Part shown: piece by piece, positions 28,401 through 35,976 of the stretch | Position numbering within the stretch: the first letter of the stretch is position 1 | Layout of the letters: every line of letters begins with the position of its first letter | From: WM-3-3 sp041660045 | GTDB lineage: Bacteria > Pseudomonadota > Gammaproteobacteria > Methylococcales > Methylomonadaceae | Reading direction: 5' to 3' | Length of the DNA: 64,000 bases | Assembly (NCBI GenBank): GCA_041660045.1 | Contig: JBAZXA010000004.1 | Location: forward strand, 1 to 64,000 | Translations under genes and position numbers: made by a program | The notes under the pieces: generated by a model | Database searches by the model: none | What the model was told of the DNA's origin: nothing | Seen by the model: the letters and a program-made list of their open reading frames with translations, nothing else

Positions 28401-29084
28401 AGCTACCGTTTGGCCGGACAGTGTCCTACCGGAAGCATCTGTTATAGTGCCGGAAATCATTACGGGTAGCTTAAAACCAATGTCTTCAAAATGCTGTTCA
28501 ACTGCGAAGATTGCAGCTTTGGCATTTAAGGTGTCAAATATCGTCTCAATTAAAATCAGATCAGCGCCACCATCAATTAAGCCTTTTACTGATTCAATAT
28601 AAGCTGCAACCAACTCGTCAAAACTTATATTACGAAAGCCAGGATCATTAACATCAGGTGACATTGAAGCCGTGCGATTGGTTGGCCCTAACACACCGGC
28701 AACAAAACGGGGCTTATCTGGCGTTTTTAAACTTATTTCTTCAGCCACCCGTTTTGCTAAGCGGGCCGATTCAAGATTAATTTCATAGGCTAACGCTTCC
28801 ATGCCATAATCTGCCATAGCAATACTGGTTGCATTAAAGGTGTTGGTTTCGACGATATCAGAACCCGCTTCAAAATAAGCTTTATGTATAGCGGCAATAA
28901 TGTCAGGTTGTGTTAATGATAATAGATCGTTATTGCCTTTGAGGTCGACACCCCAATCGTTAAAACGTTGGCCACGATAATCCTTTTCTTCCAACTTGTA
29001 GCTCTGGATCATGGTTCCCATAGCACCATCAAGAAATAGAATACGTTGGGACAATAAATTTTTAATGTGATCTATTTTATTCAT
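25413..29084 (-). CDS. metH: Cobalamin-dependent methionine synthase
   Basis: MetH transfers a methyl group from methyltetrahydrofolate via cobalamin to homocysteine. All four modules are present in 1223 residues: homocysteine/zinc domain (about 1-325; zinc ligands in GFNCALGA and GGCCGTSP), folate domain (about 350-615), cobalamin domain (about 650-890; base-off ligand in DVHDIGKN), and the S-adenosylmethionine reactivation domain (about 900-1223; RPAPGYPACPDH). Full length, no frameshift. I saw no cobalamin or SAM riboswitch in the 104 bp before it. Confidence 0.98.
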   Translation of the reverse strand: MNKIDHIKNLLSQRILFLDGAMGTMIQSYKLEEKDYRGQRFNDWGVDLKGNNDLLSLTQPDIIAAIHKAYFEAGSDIVETNTFNATSIAMADYGMEALAYEINLESARLAKRVAEEISLKTPDKPRFVAGVLGPTNRTASMSPDVNDPGFRNISFDELVAAYIESVKGLIDGGADLILIETIFDTLNAKAAIFAVEQHFEDIGFKLPVMISGTITDASGRTLSGQTVAAFWNSLNHVEPISFGFNCALGAKELRQHIDELSTIANTCVSAHPNAGLPNEFGEYDESPEAMATEIADWARCGYLNIVGGCCGTSPAHIKAIVDAVQQHSPRTLPHIEKACRLAGLEPMNIGDDSLFVNVGERTNVTGSALFKRLIIQGDFETALDVAKQQVENGAQIIDINMDEGMLESKEAMVRFLSLIASEPDIAKVPIMLDSSKWEILEAGLKCIQGKGVVNSISLKEGEDTFIKHAKLIRRYGAAAIVMAFDEVGQADTKERKVEICRRAYKLLTEQVGFPAEDIIFDPNIFAIATGIDEHNNYGQDFIAATREIKQGLPHALISGGVSNVSFSFRGNDPVREAIHAVFLYHAIQAGMDMGIVNAGQLAIYEDISLELRNAVEDVVLNRHNGATEKLLELAEKYRGDGQQTVKIEDAEWRAWPVNKRLEHALVKGIADFIEEDTEQARLEAERPLHVIEGALMDGMNVVGDLFGSGKMFLPQVVKSARVMKKAVAYLMPFMEADKSGDMKTNGKILMATVKGDVHDIGKNIVGVVLQCNNYEVIDLGVMVPSEKILQTARLENVDIIGLSGLITPSLDEMVHIAKEMERQGFNIPLMIGGATTSRAHTAVKIEPHYHGPTVYVTDASRGVGVASNLLSSDLKAEYIKKIREEYEEVRDRHKGREAKTPQHNLLAARLNKHVLSEYEPVEPTFLGIKVFDKFPLATLVSYIDWTPFFQTWEMAGSYPKILEDAIVGKEAKQLFADANTMLQQIVAENWLEARAVIGFFPANSDGDDIYLYTDQSRMERLETLHHLRQQNMKAPGRPNYCLADFIAAKDSGKSDYLGAFAVTTGIGIEVKLEEFAKDHDDYSAIMLKALADRLAEAFAECLHRLVRKQYWGYAKDEGYDNEQLIKEVYQGIRPAPGYPACPDHTEKAKLFKLLNATENTGIELTESFAMYPTAAVSGWYFAHPESQYFNVGKINQDQLQDYASRKQMPEEVAQRWLAAHLHH

Positions 29085-29188
29085 TACAATGTTTAGGAAT
29101 GATAGTTTTATATATTTTAAGCTTACTTAAATATAAAATGATAACTTTGCCATAATCAAACTCATAACAATAAATACGGAGCCCCCAC

Positions 29189-29377
29189 ATGGCTAAACAA
29201 AACTTTATCCAGGTAATAAAGAGTGTACTATCTGCTTTTATTGGTATTCAAAATGATGCTGCCAGAACCGAAGATTTTGAAAAAGGTTCATTATCTGCTT
29301 ACGTTATCGTAGGTATAGTGTTTACAGCATTGTTCGTCTTAGGCCTAATATTTTTAGTAACCAGCATCATACTTTAA
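29189..29377 (+). CDS. DUF2970 small membrane protein
   Basis: This 62-residue protein has a single C-terminal transmembrane helix (about 37-60). The opening segment FIQVIKSVLSAFIGIQ and the stretch ending in FEKGS match DUF2970. CGGAG lies upstream of the ATG. It is divergent from metH, and followed by a strong bidirectional terminator. Function unknown. Confidence 0.8.
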   Translation: MAKQNFIQVIKSVLSAFIGIQNDAARTEDFEKGSLSAYVIVGIVFTALFVLGLIFLVTSIIL

Positions 29378-29430
29378 TAACGCTAAAACCAGACCAACAA
29401 TAAAAACCTTCTAATTATATTTACAAACAC

Positions 29431-29466
29431 AAAAAAGCCCGAGCAATAAATGCTTGGGCTTTTTTA
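29431..29466. terminator. Bidirectional terminator
   Basis: AAAAAAGCCCGAGCA pairs with TGCTTGGGCTTTTTT over a short AT loop (one wobble). It serves DUF2970 (+) and the membrane-protein gene ending at 29485 (-). Confidence 0.88.
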
Positions 29467-29484
29467 TTCCTACCATGAGTTTAC

Positions 29485-29913
29485 TTATTTTTCAGGCGCT
29501 TTAAAACTTTGCTTAACACTATCAATTACTTCAGTTAGGCCGCCGAATAAAGTGGCCAGAGATAAATCATATTTCATTATAAACTTTACTCGTATTACCG
29601 CTACAACTACAAAAGCAACTAACGGCGGCATCAGTTCAAAAAATATAGACAATAAAATTCCACCAAAGCCCTGAAATCCACCTTCATTTTTTCTATCACC
29701 GACACTTGTTAAGTCCCGTTCATAACCTGCAACACTATCACCACTTCGAAAGGCTTCTAGAATATAGACATTAACTTGTACTAATAGCATCTGCACTATA
29801 AAAAAAGTGGCCACACAAATGCCCACCCAAATTAATGCATTATTTATTTTAGCTTTCATCGCTGACTGATAAATCCAGAGAGCAACAAATATCATTATGA
29901 TTCCACCTATCAT
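29485..29913 (-). CDS. Hypothetical membrane protein
   Basis: The 142-residue protein has three to four hydrophobic segments (about 1-14, 25-47 and 83-107) separated by a polar loop with GDRKNEGG. I do not recognise the family. It starts 19 bp after the stop of the secreted-protein gene (29933-30325), so the two form a small operon that ends at the terminator at 29431-29466. An internal ATG at 29895 with AGGTGG in front is an alternative start. Confidence 0.6.
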   Translation of the reverse strand: MIGGIIMIFVALWIYQSAMKAKINNALIWVGICVATFFIVQMLLVQVNVYILEAFRSGDSVAGYERDLTSVGDRKNEGGFQGFGGILLSIFFELMPPLVAFVVVAVIRVKFIMKYDLSLATLFGGLTEVIDSVKQSFKAPEK

Positions 29914-29932
29914 TTAGCTTTACCCTATTTAA

Positions 29933-30325
29933 TTATTTTTTTGTTAGAAAGAAATAAAGATATGTACACTTCAAAACCATTTGCTTACTATCTTTTTCGA
30001 CCACCATACACGATTCATATTTTTCGCGCCCAGGTGTAGATTGTTTTTTTATAGCACCATCGACTACCGAATATTTTAATGCCGTTTTAAACTCTTTTGT
30101 TCTACCAAAAGAATCGGTCGCAGTCGTCTGTAAAACGCCGCCGTTTTGAAAGTCCCACTCCACCATTAATTGCTTTTTTTCGCCATCTATTCGAGCGGCT
30201 TCAGCATATAAATCCCACTTGCCAATTATATCTGCTTCATTTTTTAACATAACATCAGCATTAGCGACATTTAACAATGCCAATGAGGCTATCAACAGAT
30301 GCCTTATTTTTATATATTGTGCCAT
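29933..30325 (-). CDS. Hypothetical exported protein
   Basis: The 130-residue protein has a cleavable-type signal sequence ending near VANA (about residue 23). The ATG at 30325 directly follows AGGAGG; an upstream ATG at 30340 in the same frame overlaps that ribosome site and is less likely. The mature part begins with a segment IIGKWDLYAEAARIDGEKK and contains MVEWDFQNGGVLQTTATDS, suggesting a small beta-rich, lipocalin-like fold (inference). One Cys pair (ESCMVV, LKCTYL) may form a disulfide. No family recognised. First gene of a two-gene operon. Confidence 0.65.
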   Translation of the reverse strand: MAQYIKIRHLLIASLALLNVANADVMLKNEADIIGKWDLYAEAARIDGEKKQLMVEWDFQNGGVLQTTATDSFGRTKEFKTALKYSVVDGAIKKQSTPGREKYESCMVVEKDSKQMVLKCTYLYFFLTKK

Positions 30326-30454
30326 ATTTATCCTCCTCATATTTATTATCCCTATCTTTGATTTTAACAGTTTATTGATTGTGTTATCGAACTTAATTTT
30401 GCTTATATTTTAATACCCTGATTGTTGTTCCAGCAAAATATGTGTTTATGAATC

Positions 30455-30482
30455 TTGACTTTATCCTTTCATACAGTATGAT
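30455..30482 (+). promoter_or_regulatory. Sigma70-like promoter for the 43-codon gene
   Basis: TTGACT (30455-30460) and TATGAT (30477-30482) are 16 bp apart, each matching five of six consensus bases. Start of transcription would fall near 30489, about 55 bp before the ATG at 30544. Confidence 0.65.
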
Positions 30483-30543
30483 AGTCCTTCCGTTCGCTAG
30501 TTATTAGCATTTTCTAAATACAAAAATCATAGGTAGGACTTTC

Positions 30544-30675
30544 ATGGGAGCGATTTTAGACTTAACAGAATCATTAAAATCACCGGCTGGCATGGTTGGT
30601 GCAATTGTTATTATTGCTGTTGGCTATTTTTTTGTAAAATGGGTTTTCACTGAAAAACCAGACGACGAAAAATAA
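30544..30675 (+). CDS. 43-residue single-pass membrane microprotein
   Basis: The ORF encodes 43 residues: a polar N-terminus (MGAILDLTESLKSPAG), one transmembrane helix (about 17-35) and an acidic tail EKPDDEK. I do not recognise a family. Evidence that it is real: its own near-consensus promoter, an AGGTAGGA ribosome site before the ATG, and a hairpin terminator 25 bp after the stop. It stands alone between a divergent secreted-protein gene and the HTTM-DCC gene. It could be an accessory subunit of a membrane complex, but nothing in the sequence says which. Confidence 0.65.
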   Translation: MGAILDLTESLKSPAGMVGAIVIIAVGYFFVKWVFTEKPDDEK

Positions 30676-30699
30676 ATCAAAGATTCATTGTTGTGCTCT

Positions 30700-30735
30700 G
30701 GCCGCTTAAATCCTTTAATTTAGTGCGGCCTTTGT
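30700..30735 (+). terminator. Terminator after the 43-codon gene
   Basis: GGCCGC pairs with GCGGCC, extended by TTAAA/TTTA in the loop region, then a TTTGTATTT tract. Confidence 0.65.
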
Positions 30736-30802
30736 ATTTAAGACTAGTAAATATCTCATAAAAATTATAGTTTATACATTTTATCGGCTTTCCGAATATT
30801 AA

Positions 30803-32713
30803 ATGTATAAATTACTCCGCAAAAGAATTGAAATTCTTTTTCACATACAAGTCGCAGCGACGGGTATCGGGCTATTTAGAATCCTTTATGGCTTAATTAC
30901 TTTACAAGAAATCGTTTTTCTTTTTTATTTCAGGCATCTGATATTTGATCCGATTCCTTATATAGACGTTGAATTTCCTTTAATTCCTTTTTTTTTATGC
31001 CTCTGGGGACTTTTCGCCCTATTCCTTACTTTTGGTTACCGCTATCAATTAGCAGCTTATAGCAACTATTTATTCTGGATTATATTTGTTAATTTCACAC
31101 CTATGCAGCGTGATTTTGACGGGGGCTTTGATCCATTTATGATAGGGGTAGGTTTCTTTTTATTATTCATGCCAGGTGAAAAAGCTTTTTCGATTGATAA
31201 TCTCCGAAAACGCTTAAAGCTACCCTTTAACCAGCAGACAACTTATCCCGAAACTGTAACTATACTGGCATATTATATTCCTATAATTATATGCTTGGGC
31301 TTTCTTTACTTTGATTCTGCAATTCATAAACTCTTTGCACCACATTGGATGAATGGCTTAGGCTCTTGGCTGCCTGCTACCCAGCCGTATTATGTATCGG
31401 CAATCGATATGTCAGTCTTTTTGAATAATGAATATTTCCAAAAATTTATTGGCTATCTAATCATTCTATTTCAGTTTAGTTTTCCATTTTTTTTCAATCA
31501 GAAACGACTAAAAATTATCTATTTAATAATTGGTTTTAGCTTACATTTAGGCATTACCTTAACACTAAATATTTATCCTTTTGGCTTAGGGATGCTGAGT
31601 TTTTACACTTTACTTATCCCGTCAAGCTGGTGGACTAGCCTTTCGAAATACCTAACCGAAAGAACTGCTTCATTAATTGTTTTTTTTGATGATCAATGCC
31701 CTCTTTGCAATAAAACAGTAACTATCATTAATCATTTTGATATCTTTAAGTGTATAGAATTTAAATCCGCCCAGTCACATGCCATTAACTTTCCTGAAAT
31801 TGCAAACTTACCACAACATCAATTACTCAAGGATCTATATTCTTTAGAGATTAAAACAGGCAATGTATACTCAGGAATTAGGACCTACATTAAGATCTTC
31901 ATAACTATGCGCTATTTAGCGCCTCTAGGCGTTATATTATATTGCCCAGGCATATTTCAATTAGCCCGTAAAAAATACCGTCATATAGCAGATTCACGCG
32001 CTAGAAAAACTTGCGACAATACTTCATGTTTAATCTTAACAGCACCCATAAAATTTAACACTTTATACCAATCTTTTTTTGAAGACTGTACACCATCAAG
32101 TTTTAGAATTAATAAAAGTCGATTAACAAAGATTTTAATTTTAATATCTGCATTACAACTTAATAGTACTATCCATTATGGTATTTTTTATAGGCTTAAT
32201 ATACAAACGAATAATCCTTTAATCTATGGACTCTCTCAAGCTAGCAATTCCATTCTTTTGTTATCACAAGCATTTATTGGTATTGTCCCTCATGCTTTAT
32301 ATCTACATGATCACTTTGCAGGTTATGATCATATCCTTGCTATAACTTATACACATAATGATTCTGAACACCAATACTGGCTACCTTTTATTAATCAGGA
32401 AGGCCGTTTACTCGCTCCGAATTGGGGTAGAGTACATTCTATGTGGGCTAATATAGCTGTCACTCCAACCTTAGATAGAACTCGCCTAGATAAGTTTTTA
32501 ATGAAGACAACAGCTTTTTGGGGCGCAAACGAAAATTTAGATCTTAATCAAGTTACATTCCACATACTTATAAAACATATATCTGCCCCTAACAGTTGGA
32601 TATATGACCTAAGAAAACACAATATGACTGCACCTTGGACTGAAATCGGTAGTGTTAATTGGACCAATAACCATTGTTCTATTAATTTACCATCTGATAT
32701 AGACAAGTTTTAA
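30803..32713 (+). CDS. HTTM-DCC (DUF393) fusion membrane protein
   Basis: This 636-residue protein joins two modules. Residues about 1-285 form a multi-pass membrane region like the HTTM domain (related to vitamin-K-dependent gamma-carboxylase); DFDGGFDPFMIG and MPGEKAFSIDNLRKRL are visible. Residues about 290-400 are a DCC/DUF393 thioredoxin-like domain with VFFDDQCPLCNKT (Cys299, Cys302). A further hydrophobic segment (about 445-495) leads to a C-terminal domain of about 140 residues rich in aromatic residues. Base composition is AT-rich like the pmo region. Function is unknown; a membrane redox or modification role is inference. Confidence 0.8.
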   Translation: MYKLLRKRIEILFHIQVAATGIGLFRILYGLITLQEIVFLFYFRHLIFDPIPYIDVEFPLIPFFLCLWGLFALFLTFGYRYQLAAYSNYLFWIIFVNFTPMQRDFDGGFDPFMIGVGFFLLFMPGEKAFSIDNLRKRLKLPFNQQTTYPETVTILAYYIPIIICLGFLYFDSAIHKLFAPHWMNGLGSWLPATQPYYVSAIDMSVFLNNEYFQKFIGYLIILFQFSFPFFFNQKRLKIIYLIIGFSLHLGITLTLNIYPFGLGMLSFYTLLIPSSWWTSLSKYLTERTASLIVFFDDQCPLCNKTVTIINHFDIFKCIEFKSAQSHAINFPEIANLPQHQLLKDLYSLEIKTGNVYSGIRTYIKIFITMRYLAPLGVILYCPGIFQLARKKYRHIADSRARKTCDNTSCLILTAPIKFNTLYQSFFEDCTPSSFRINKSRLTKILILISALQLNSTIHYGIFYRLNIQTNNPLIYGLSQASNSILLLSQAFIGIVPHALYLHDHFAGYDHILAITYTHNDSEHQYWLPFINQEGRLLAPNWGRVHSMWANIAVTPTLDRTRLDKFLMKTTAFWGANENLDLNQVTFHILIKHISAPNSWIYDLRKHNMTAPWTEIGSVNWTNNHCSINLPSDIDKF

Positions 32714-32817
32714 TTAAAGTTTAGAAAATTTTTATAACTATTTTTCTAAAATAAACCCAAATTACATACTTATCAATACCTTCACTTTGTCTTATTGATT
32801 TATCTTTATCATTTATA

Positions 32818-32846
32818 TTGCATCATTAATCTGCTCATGTTATAAA
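32818..32846 (+). promoter_or_regulatory. Candidate extended -10 promoter for the 37-codon lipoprotein gene
   Basis: TATAAA (32841-32846) has an upstream TG at 32838-32839, and TTGCAT (32818-32823) is 17 bp away. Transcription would start about 50 bp before the ATG at 32906. Confidence 0.5.
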
Positions 32847-32905
32847 TTACCTGTGCTTATTAATTTAGCGCATATAAATAAAATAATTCACCCTTGGAGG
32901 ATATT

Positions 32906-33019
32906 ATGAAAAAATTATTGTCTATATTAGCTGTTGCATTGATGGTTGCTGGCTTAGCTGGCTGCATGGATGATCCAGATGGTTCAAAACAAAAAGTTTC
33001 TAGCTCAATCTCCCTTTAA
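32906..33019 (+). CDS. 37-residue lipoprotein
   Basis: The tiny protein has a lysine start, a hydrophobic core and the lipobox LAGC, with Cys20 the lipidation site. The mature peptide is only 18 residues, beginning CMDDPDG; Asp at positions +2 and +3 after Cys would be expected to favour inner-membrane retention by the Lol rule. GGAGG stands 6 bp before the ATG, a candidate promoter lies upstream and a perfect terminator follows the stop by 21 bp. It is convergent with pmoCAB across a gene desert. No family recognised; entericidin-like small lipoproteins are similar in size. Confidence 0.75.
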   Translation: MKKLLSILAVALMVAGLAGCMDDPDGSKQKVSSSISL

Positions 33020-33036
33020 GATCTAATTTTAAGGAT

Positions 33037-33066
33037 AAAAAGCCCAGCTTGTTCTGGGCTTTTTTA
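33037..33066 (+). terminator. Terminator after the small lipoprotein gene
   Basis: AAAAAGCCCAG pairs with CTGGGCTTTTT around a 6-nt loop; perfect stem and T-run. Confidence 0.9.
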
Positions 33067-33665
33067 TTTATAAAATCAAATTTATATTAAAAAAGCTAAG
33101 TTGAATTCTTTTCACAATTTAAGCTGTTTTGCAAAATCATAAATTACCTTTATGATTATTGTCGACTCAATGTCTATTCTTTAGCTTTTACCTATCATTA
33201 GATATATCTTATCTTTTAACAGCAATTAACCCGCCATAAAAGTCTTAACAAAGACTTAATTTCCTTTTTTCCTATTAAGTATAACTACTCTTATTTATAA
33301 TGTTTTAATAGTTGAAATATCTTACTTTTGAACTTTTTCTTTTTCCTTGAGTATCTACATTTCTTTGCATTTATACTGCAGCTATCAACAAATCATTATT
33401 TGTTGATCAACTCTTCTAAAGATTACATCTAACCATATACAGGTGGGATAAGTTATTACTTAGTATCTTTTCAGCAAATTATTCTTTATGTATAAATTAT
33501 GACTATTAATTCATTAGTTATATTTGTTCTATAGAATCGTCATCTCTTATTCATCTATATTTTGCTTACTACATATTCTACTATCTATACTAATTATTTA
33601 TCTTTTTGTCTATTTAACATTAAATTTTTCCCATCTTAATATTTTTTTATTCAATTATTTTTATT
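33067..33665. other. AT-rich gene desert downstream of pmoCAB
   Basis: About 600 bp strongly enriched in A and T, with no reading frame of credible length, no ribosome site followed by a frame, and no repeat array. It separates two terminators facing each other (33037-33066 and 33666-33702). I see nothing assignable in it. Confidence 0.6.
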
Positions 33666-33702
33666 AAAAAAAAAACCCCTGCCACTTAAATAGTGACAGG
33701 GG
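33666..33702 (-). terminator. Terminator of the pmoCAB operon
   Basis: On the minus strand CCCCTGTCACT pairs with AGTGGCAGGGG (one mismatch) around a 5-nt loop, followed by ten T. It lies about 60 bp after the pmoB stop. Confidence 0.93.
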
Positions 33703-33760
33703 TCTCATAACTAGTTAACTAAACTATCTGCTAACCTTTAATAACAACACTCTATCTATC

Positions 33761-35005
33761 TTAGATGAATGATGGAATTAATGGCGCATCAACTTTAACT
33801 AATTGACGGTTTCCAGCTTGATCCCAGAAGAATAACAAACCAGCAAAACGGCTATCTGGATCATAGATCAAGTCAGCTAAACGGTAAACTTCCCATGCTG
33901 CATCAGATGCAACAACGTTTACAGTTCTTGTTTCGCCAGGAGCTAAAGGACTGTTATCGCTAACAGTTAAGCCTTCTGGAGCCAATAAGTCATCTGGATA
34001 ACCAGTTTCATCTTCATGAACTTTTGGATCTAAGAAACGTACACCAGCAGTGTTGAACTCACCCAAACGCACTGAAGAATCACCATTGTTGGTAATTGTC
34101 AATGTCATTTGCATAGCACGACCTGGTACACGGTAGCTAGCATCTTCAACTTTAACACTAACAGTTGCAGCTGGCATTTCAATTGGTTTCATTCCACGTA
34201 ATAAACCAGCTTGTAATGGAGTAGTAACAGGATATTTTGCATCTGTACTGCTCATTGAAGCCGCAACTATAACGATGGTGCCTACCATAAATGCGATAGC
34301 AACTTTTTTATCAGTTGGTGTGATTAAAGAATCAGCTTTACCAGATTCAACAGCGATAGAACGTGGAACGAACATTGGTTTACGAGCCCAATATACTAAC
34401 CAAGCCAATCCTAAAGCATACCAAAATGCATGCCAGAAATAGGTATTGCTTAAGTTCCAAGTTTCTAAGTCTAATGTTTCACCAGTCAAAGTTGTAATCG
34501 GATTAACAAATGAACTCATAGAGCCAGTAATTGTTACCCATTTACCAGGACCGATAATTGGACCACCACCTTCAACGTTCATCATAGTATGGATGTGCCA
34601 ATCGCCTGGACGACGTGCTTTCAACAATACTTTGAATTCATAAGTTTCACCTAATTCCAATGAAACTGAACGTGGCACTAATTGACCGCCGATCCATGAA
34701 CCTGCACGTATAAATACAGGACCTGGAATACCAATGTTCAAAAACGCGCTTTCTGGTTTATCAACTGTTTCTGGCCAACCTTCGAACACATAGAACTTGC
34801 CAGAAATAGTCATTGTGTCATTAACAGCAACTTCTTCTTTTGACCAATTCAAATCGAACCAGTGAATAGTACGCATACGCATGAAAGCCGCTTGAGACTT
34901 TTCACCATGCGCAGACGCTGTTGGTGTGTAAAGCACAGTTGCAGCAAGAGCTAACATCAGTGCGACAAAGGAAAATTTCCCAACTTTGTCTTTTATTATT
35001 TTCAT
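33761..35005 (-). CDS. pmoB: Particulate methane monooxygenase, subunit B
   Basis: PmoB carries two periplasmic cupredoxin-like domains joined by two transmembrane helices (about 185-205 and 233-252) in the methane-oxidising trimer. The 414 residues include a signal peptide cleaved before His33. Copper ligands match Methylococcus capsulatus numbering exactly: His33 (the mature N-terminus, HGEKSQ), His137 and His139 in GDWHIHTMMN. His48 is present in RTIHW, but position 72 is Tyr (GKFYVFEG), where I recall His in M. capsulatus. Last gene of pmoCAB, 98 bp after pmoA, with a strong terminator behind it. Confidence 0.98.
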   Translation of the reverse strand: MKIIKDKVGKFSFVALMLALAATVLYTPTASAHGEKSQAAFMRMRTIHWFDLNWSKEEVAVNDTMTISGKFYVFEGWPETVDKPESAFLNIGIPGPVFIRAGSWIGGQLVPRSVSLELGETYEFKVLLKARRPGDWHIHTMMNVEGGGPIIGPGKWVTITGSMSSFVNPITTLTGETLDLETWNLSNTYFWHAFWYALGLAWLVYWARKPMFVPRSIAVESGKADSLITPTDKKVAIAFMVGTIVIVAASMSSTDAKYPVTTPLQAGLLRGMKPIEMPAATVSVKVEDASYRVPGRAMQMTLTITNNGDSSVRLGEFNTAGVRFLDPKVHEDETGYPDDLLAPEGLTVSDNSPLAPGETRTVNVVASDAAWEVYRLADLIYDPDSRFAGLLFFWDQAGNRQLVKVDAPLIPSFI

Positions 35006-35050
35006 ATATCCTCCTCTATTTATAGAGAATCTATAGCTTTATGAGTATAT

Positions 35051-35074
35051 CTAAATAGTAGTTTTACTATTTAG
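35051..35074 (-). other. Hairpin in the pmoA-pmoB intercistronic gap
   Basis: CTAAATAGTA and TACTATTTAG form a perfect 10-bp stem with a 4-nt loop. No T-run follows, so it is probably not a terminator; it may affect mRNA processing or stability. Confidence 0.6.
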
Positions 35075-35103
35075 CCTTTTACGTGAAATTCTTTTTGGAG
35101 ATC

Positions 35104-35847
35104 TTATGCAGCGTCAACAAATTTGGTGCTAGCAAACCATCTACCAAAGAAATGCCACAAGAAGTAAATCAGGATACTCACGAAACCAGAGAAGAACGCT
35201 GATACTGGAGCAACGTCTTTACCGAAAGTTCTTAATGTACCTTTTTCTACCATACGGATGTACTCAGGAGTACCAGTTCTTACATAGTGGTAACCTTGTA
35301 AGTCAGCCAATGTCATCATCATGCCATTGTATTCAACTGGCAAATGTAGAGGAGCAATAACTGGCCAGTTGCCTGGGTAGAATATTAATCCATAAGCTAA
35401 GCCACCAAGAACGGCAGTCAAAGTCATGCTACCTGACAACATCAAAATGACGTCCAGTATAATAGCACCAGGAATCAATTGTGATGGGAATACGAAGTTT
35501 ACTGGGAAATATGTCCAGCCCCAGAAGTTTAAGTATCTGTTGATCCACTCACCTAACAACAAACCTAAAACCGCAACAACAGCACCAAATGGCAAGCGAT
35601 AACGCCACCACAAACATGCTTGAACTGCAGCAGGGAATGTAATAGAAACGATTGGTGCTACAGTTACCCATAGACGTCTATCTTTCCAGTCAGTCCAGAA
35701 ATCCCAGTCACCACCAGTTAACATATAGTGAATGTGATAACCACCAAGTACAACGAAAAACAACGTAAACAAAATCATCCAGTCGAAAGTGCGTGAAACT
35801 TTAACGGCTTCAGCACGTGACCGTACAGCTGATTGAGATGCGCTCAT
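35104..35847 (-). CDS. pmoA: Particulate methane monooxygenase, subunit A
   Basis: This 247-residue integral membrane subunit, with about seven helices, is the standard phylogenetic marker of methanotrophs. Recognisable type I segments include DWDFWTDWKDRRLWVTV (around residues 47-63), FVFPSQLIPGAI, and GKDVAPVSAFFSGFVSI, in line with gammaproteobacterial PmoA rather than alphaproteobacterial PmoA or AmoA. An AGGAGG-type ribosome site is directly upstream. It is separated from pmoC by 129 bp containing a hairpin. Confidence 0.98.
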   Translation of the reverse strand: MSASQSAVRSRAEAVKVSRTFDWMILFTLFFVVLGGYHIHYMLTGGDWDFWTDWKDRRLWVTVAPIVSITFPAAVQACLWWRYRLPFGAVVAVLGLLLGEWINRYLNFWGWTYFPVNFVFPSQLIPGAIILDVILMLSGSMTLTAVLGGLAYGLIFYPGNWPVIAPLHLPVEYNGMMMTLADLQGYHYVRTGTPEYIRMVEKGTLRTFGKDVAPVSAFFSGFVSILIYFLWHFFGRWFASTKFVDAA

Positions 35848-35900
35848 TAGCTTACCTCCTAAAGGGATTTAAATTATTTTTATTCTATCTTGCCAATTCG

Positions 35901-35926
35901 TTGCCCCTTCAATTAAGAAGGGGCAA
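35901..35926 (-). other. Hairpin in the pmoC-pmoA intercistronic gap
   Basis: TTGCCCCTTC and GAAGGGGCAA form a perfect 10-bp, GC-rich stem with a 6-nt loop, with no T-run on the minus-strand side immediately after it. It could set the relative amounts of pmoC and pmoAB mRNA. Confidence 0.7.
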
Positions 35927-35976
35927 CAGGAGGCAGATAGTTATTACATACAACTAAAAAACTTTTGCTTAATTAA

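Noticed and set aside
29085..29188. Riboswitch (cobalamin or SAM) before metH
   Set aside because: The gap is only 104 bp and shared with a divergent gene; no riboswitch core was recognised.
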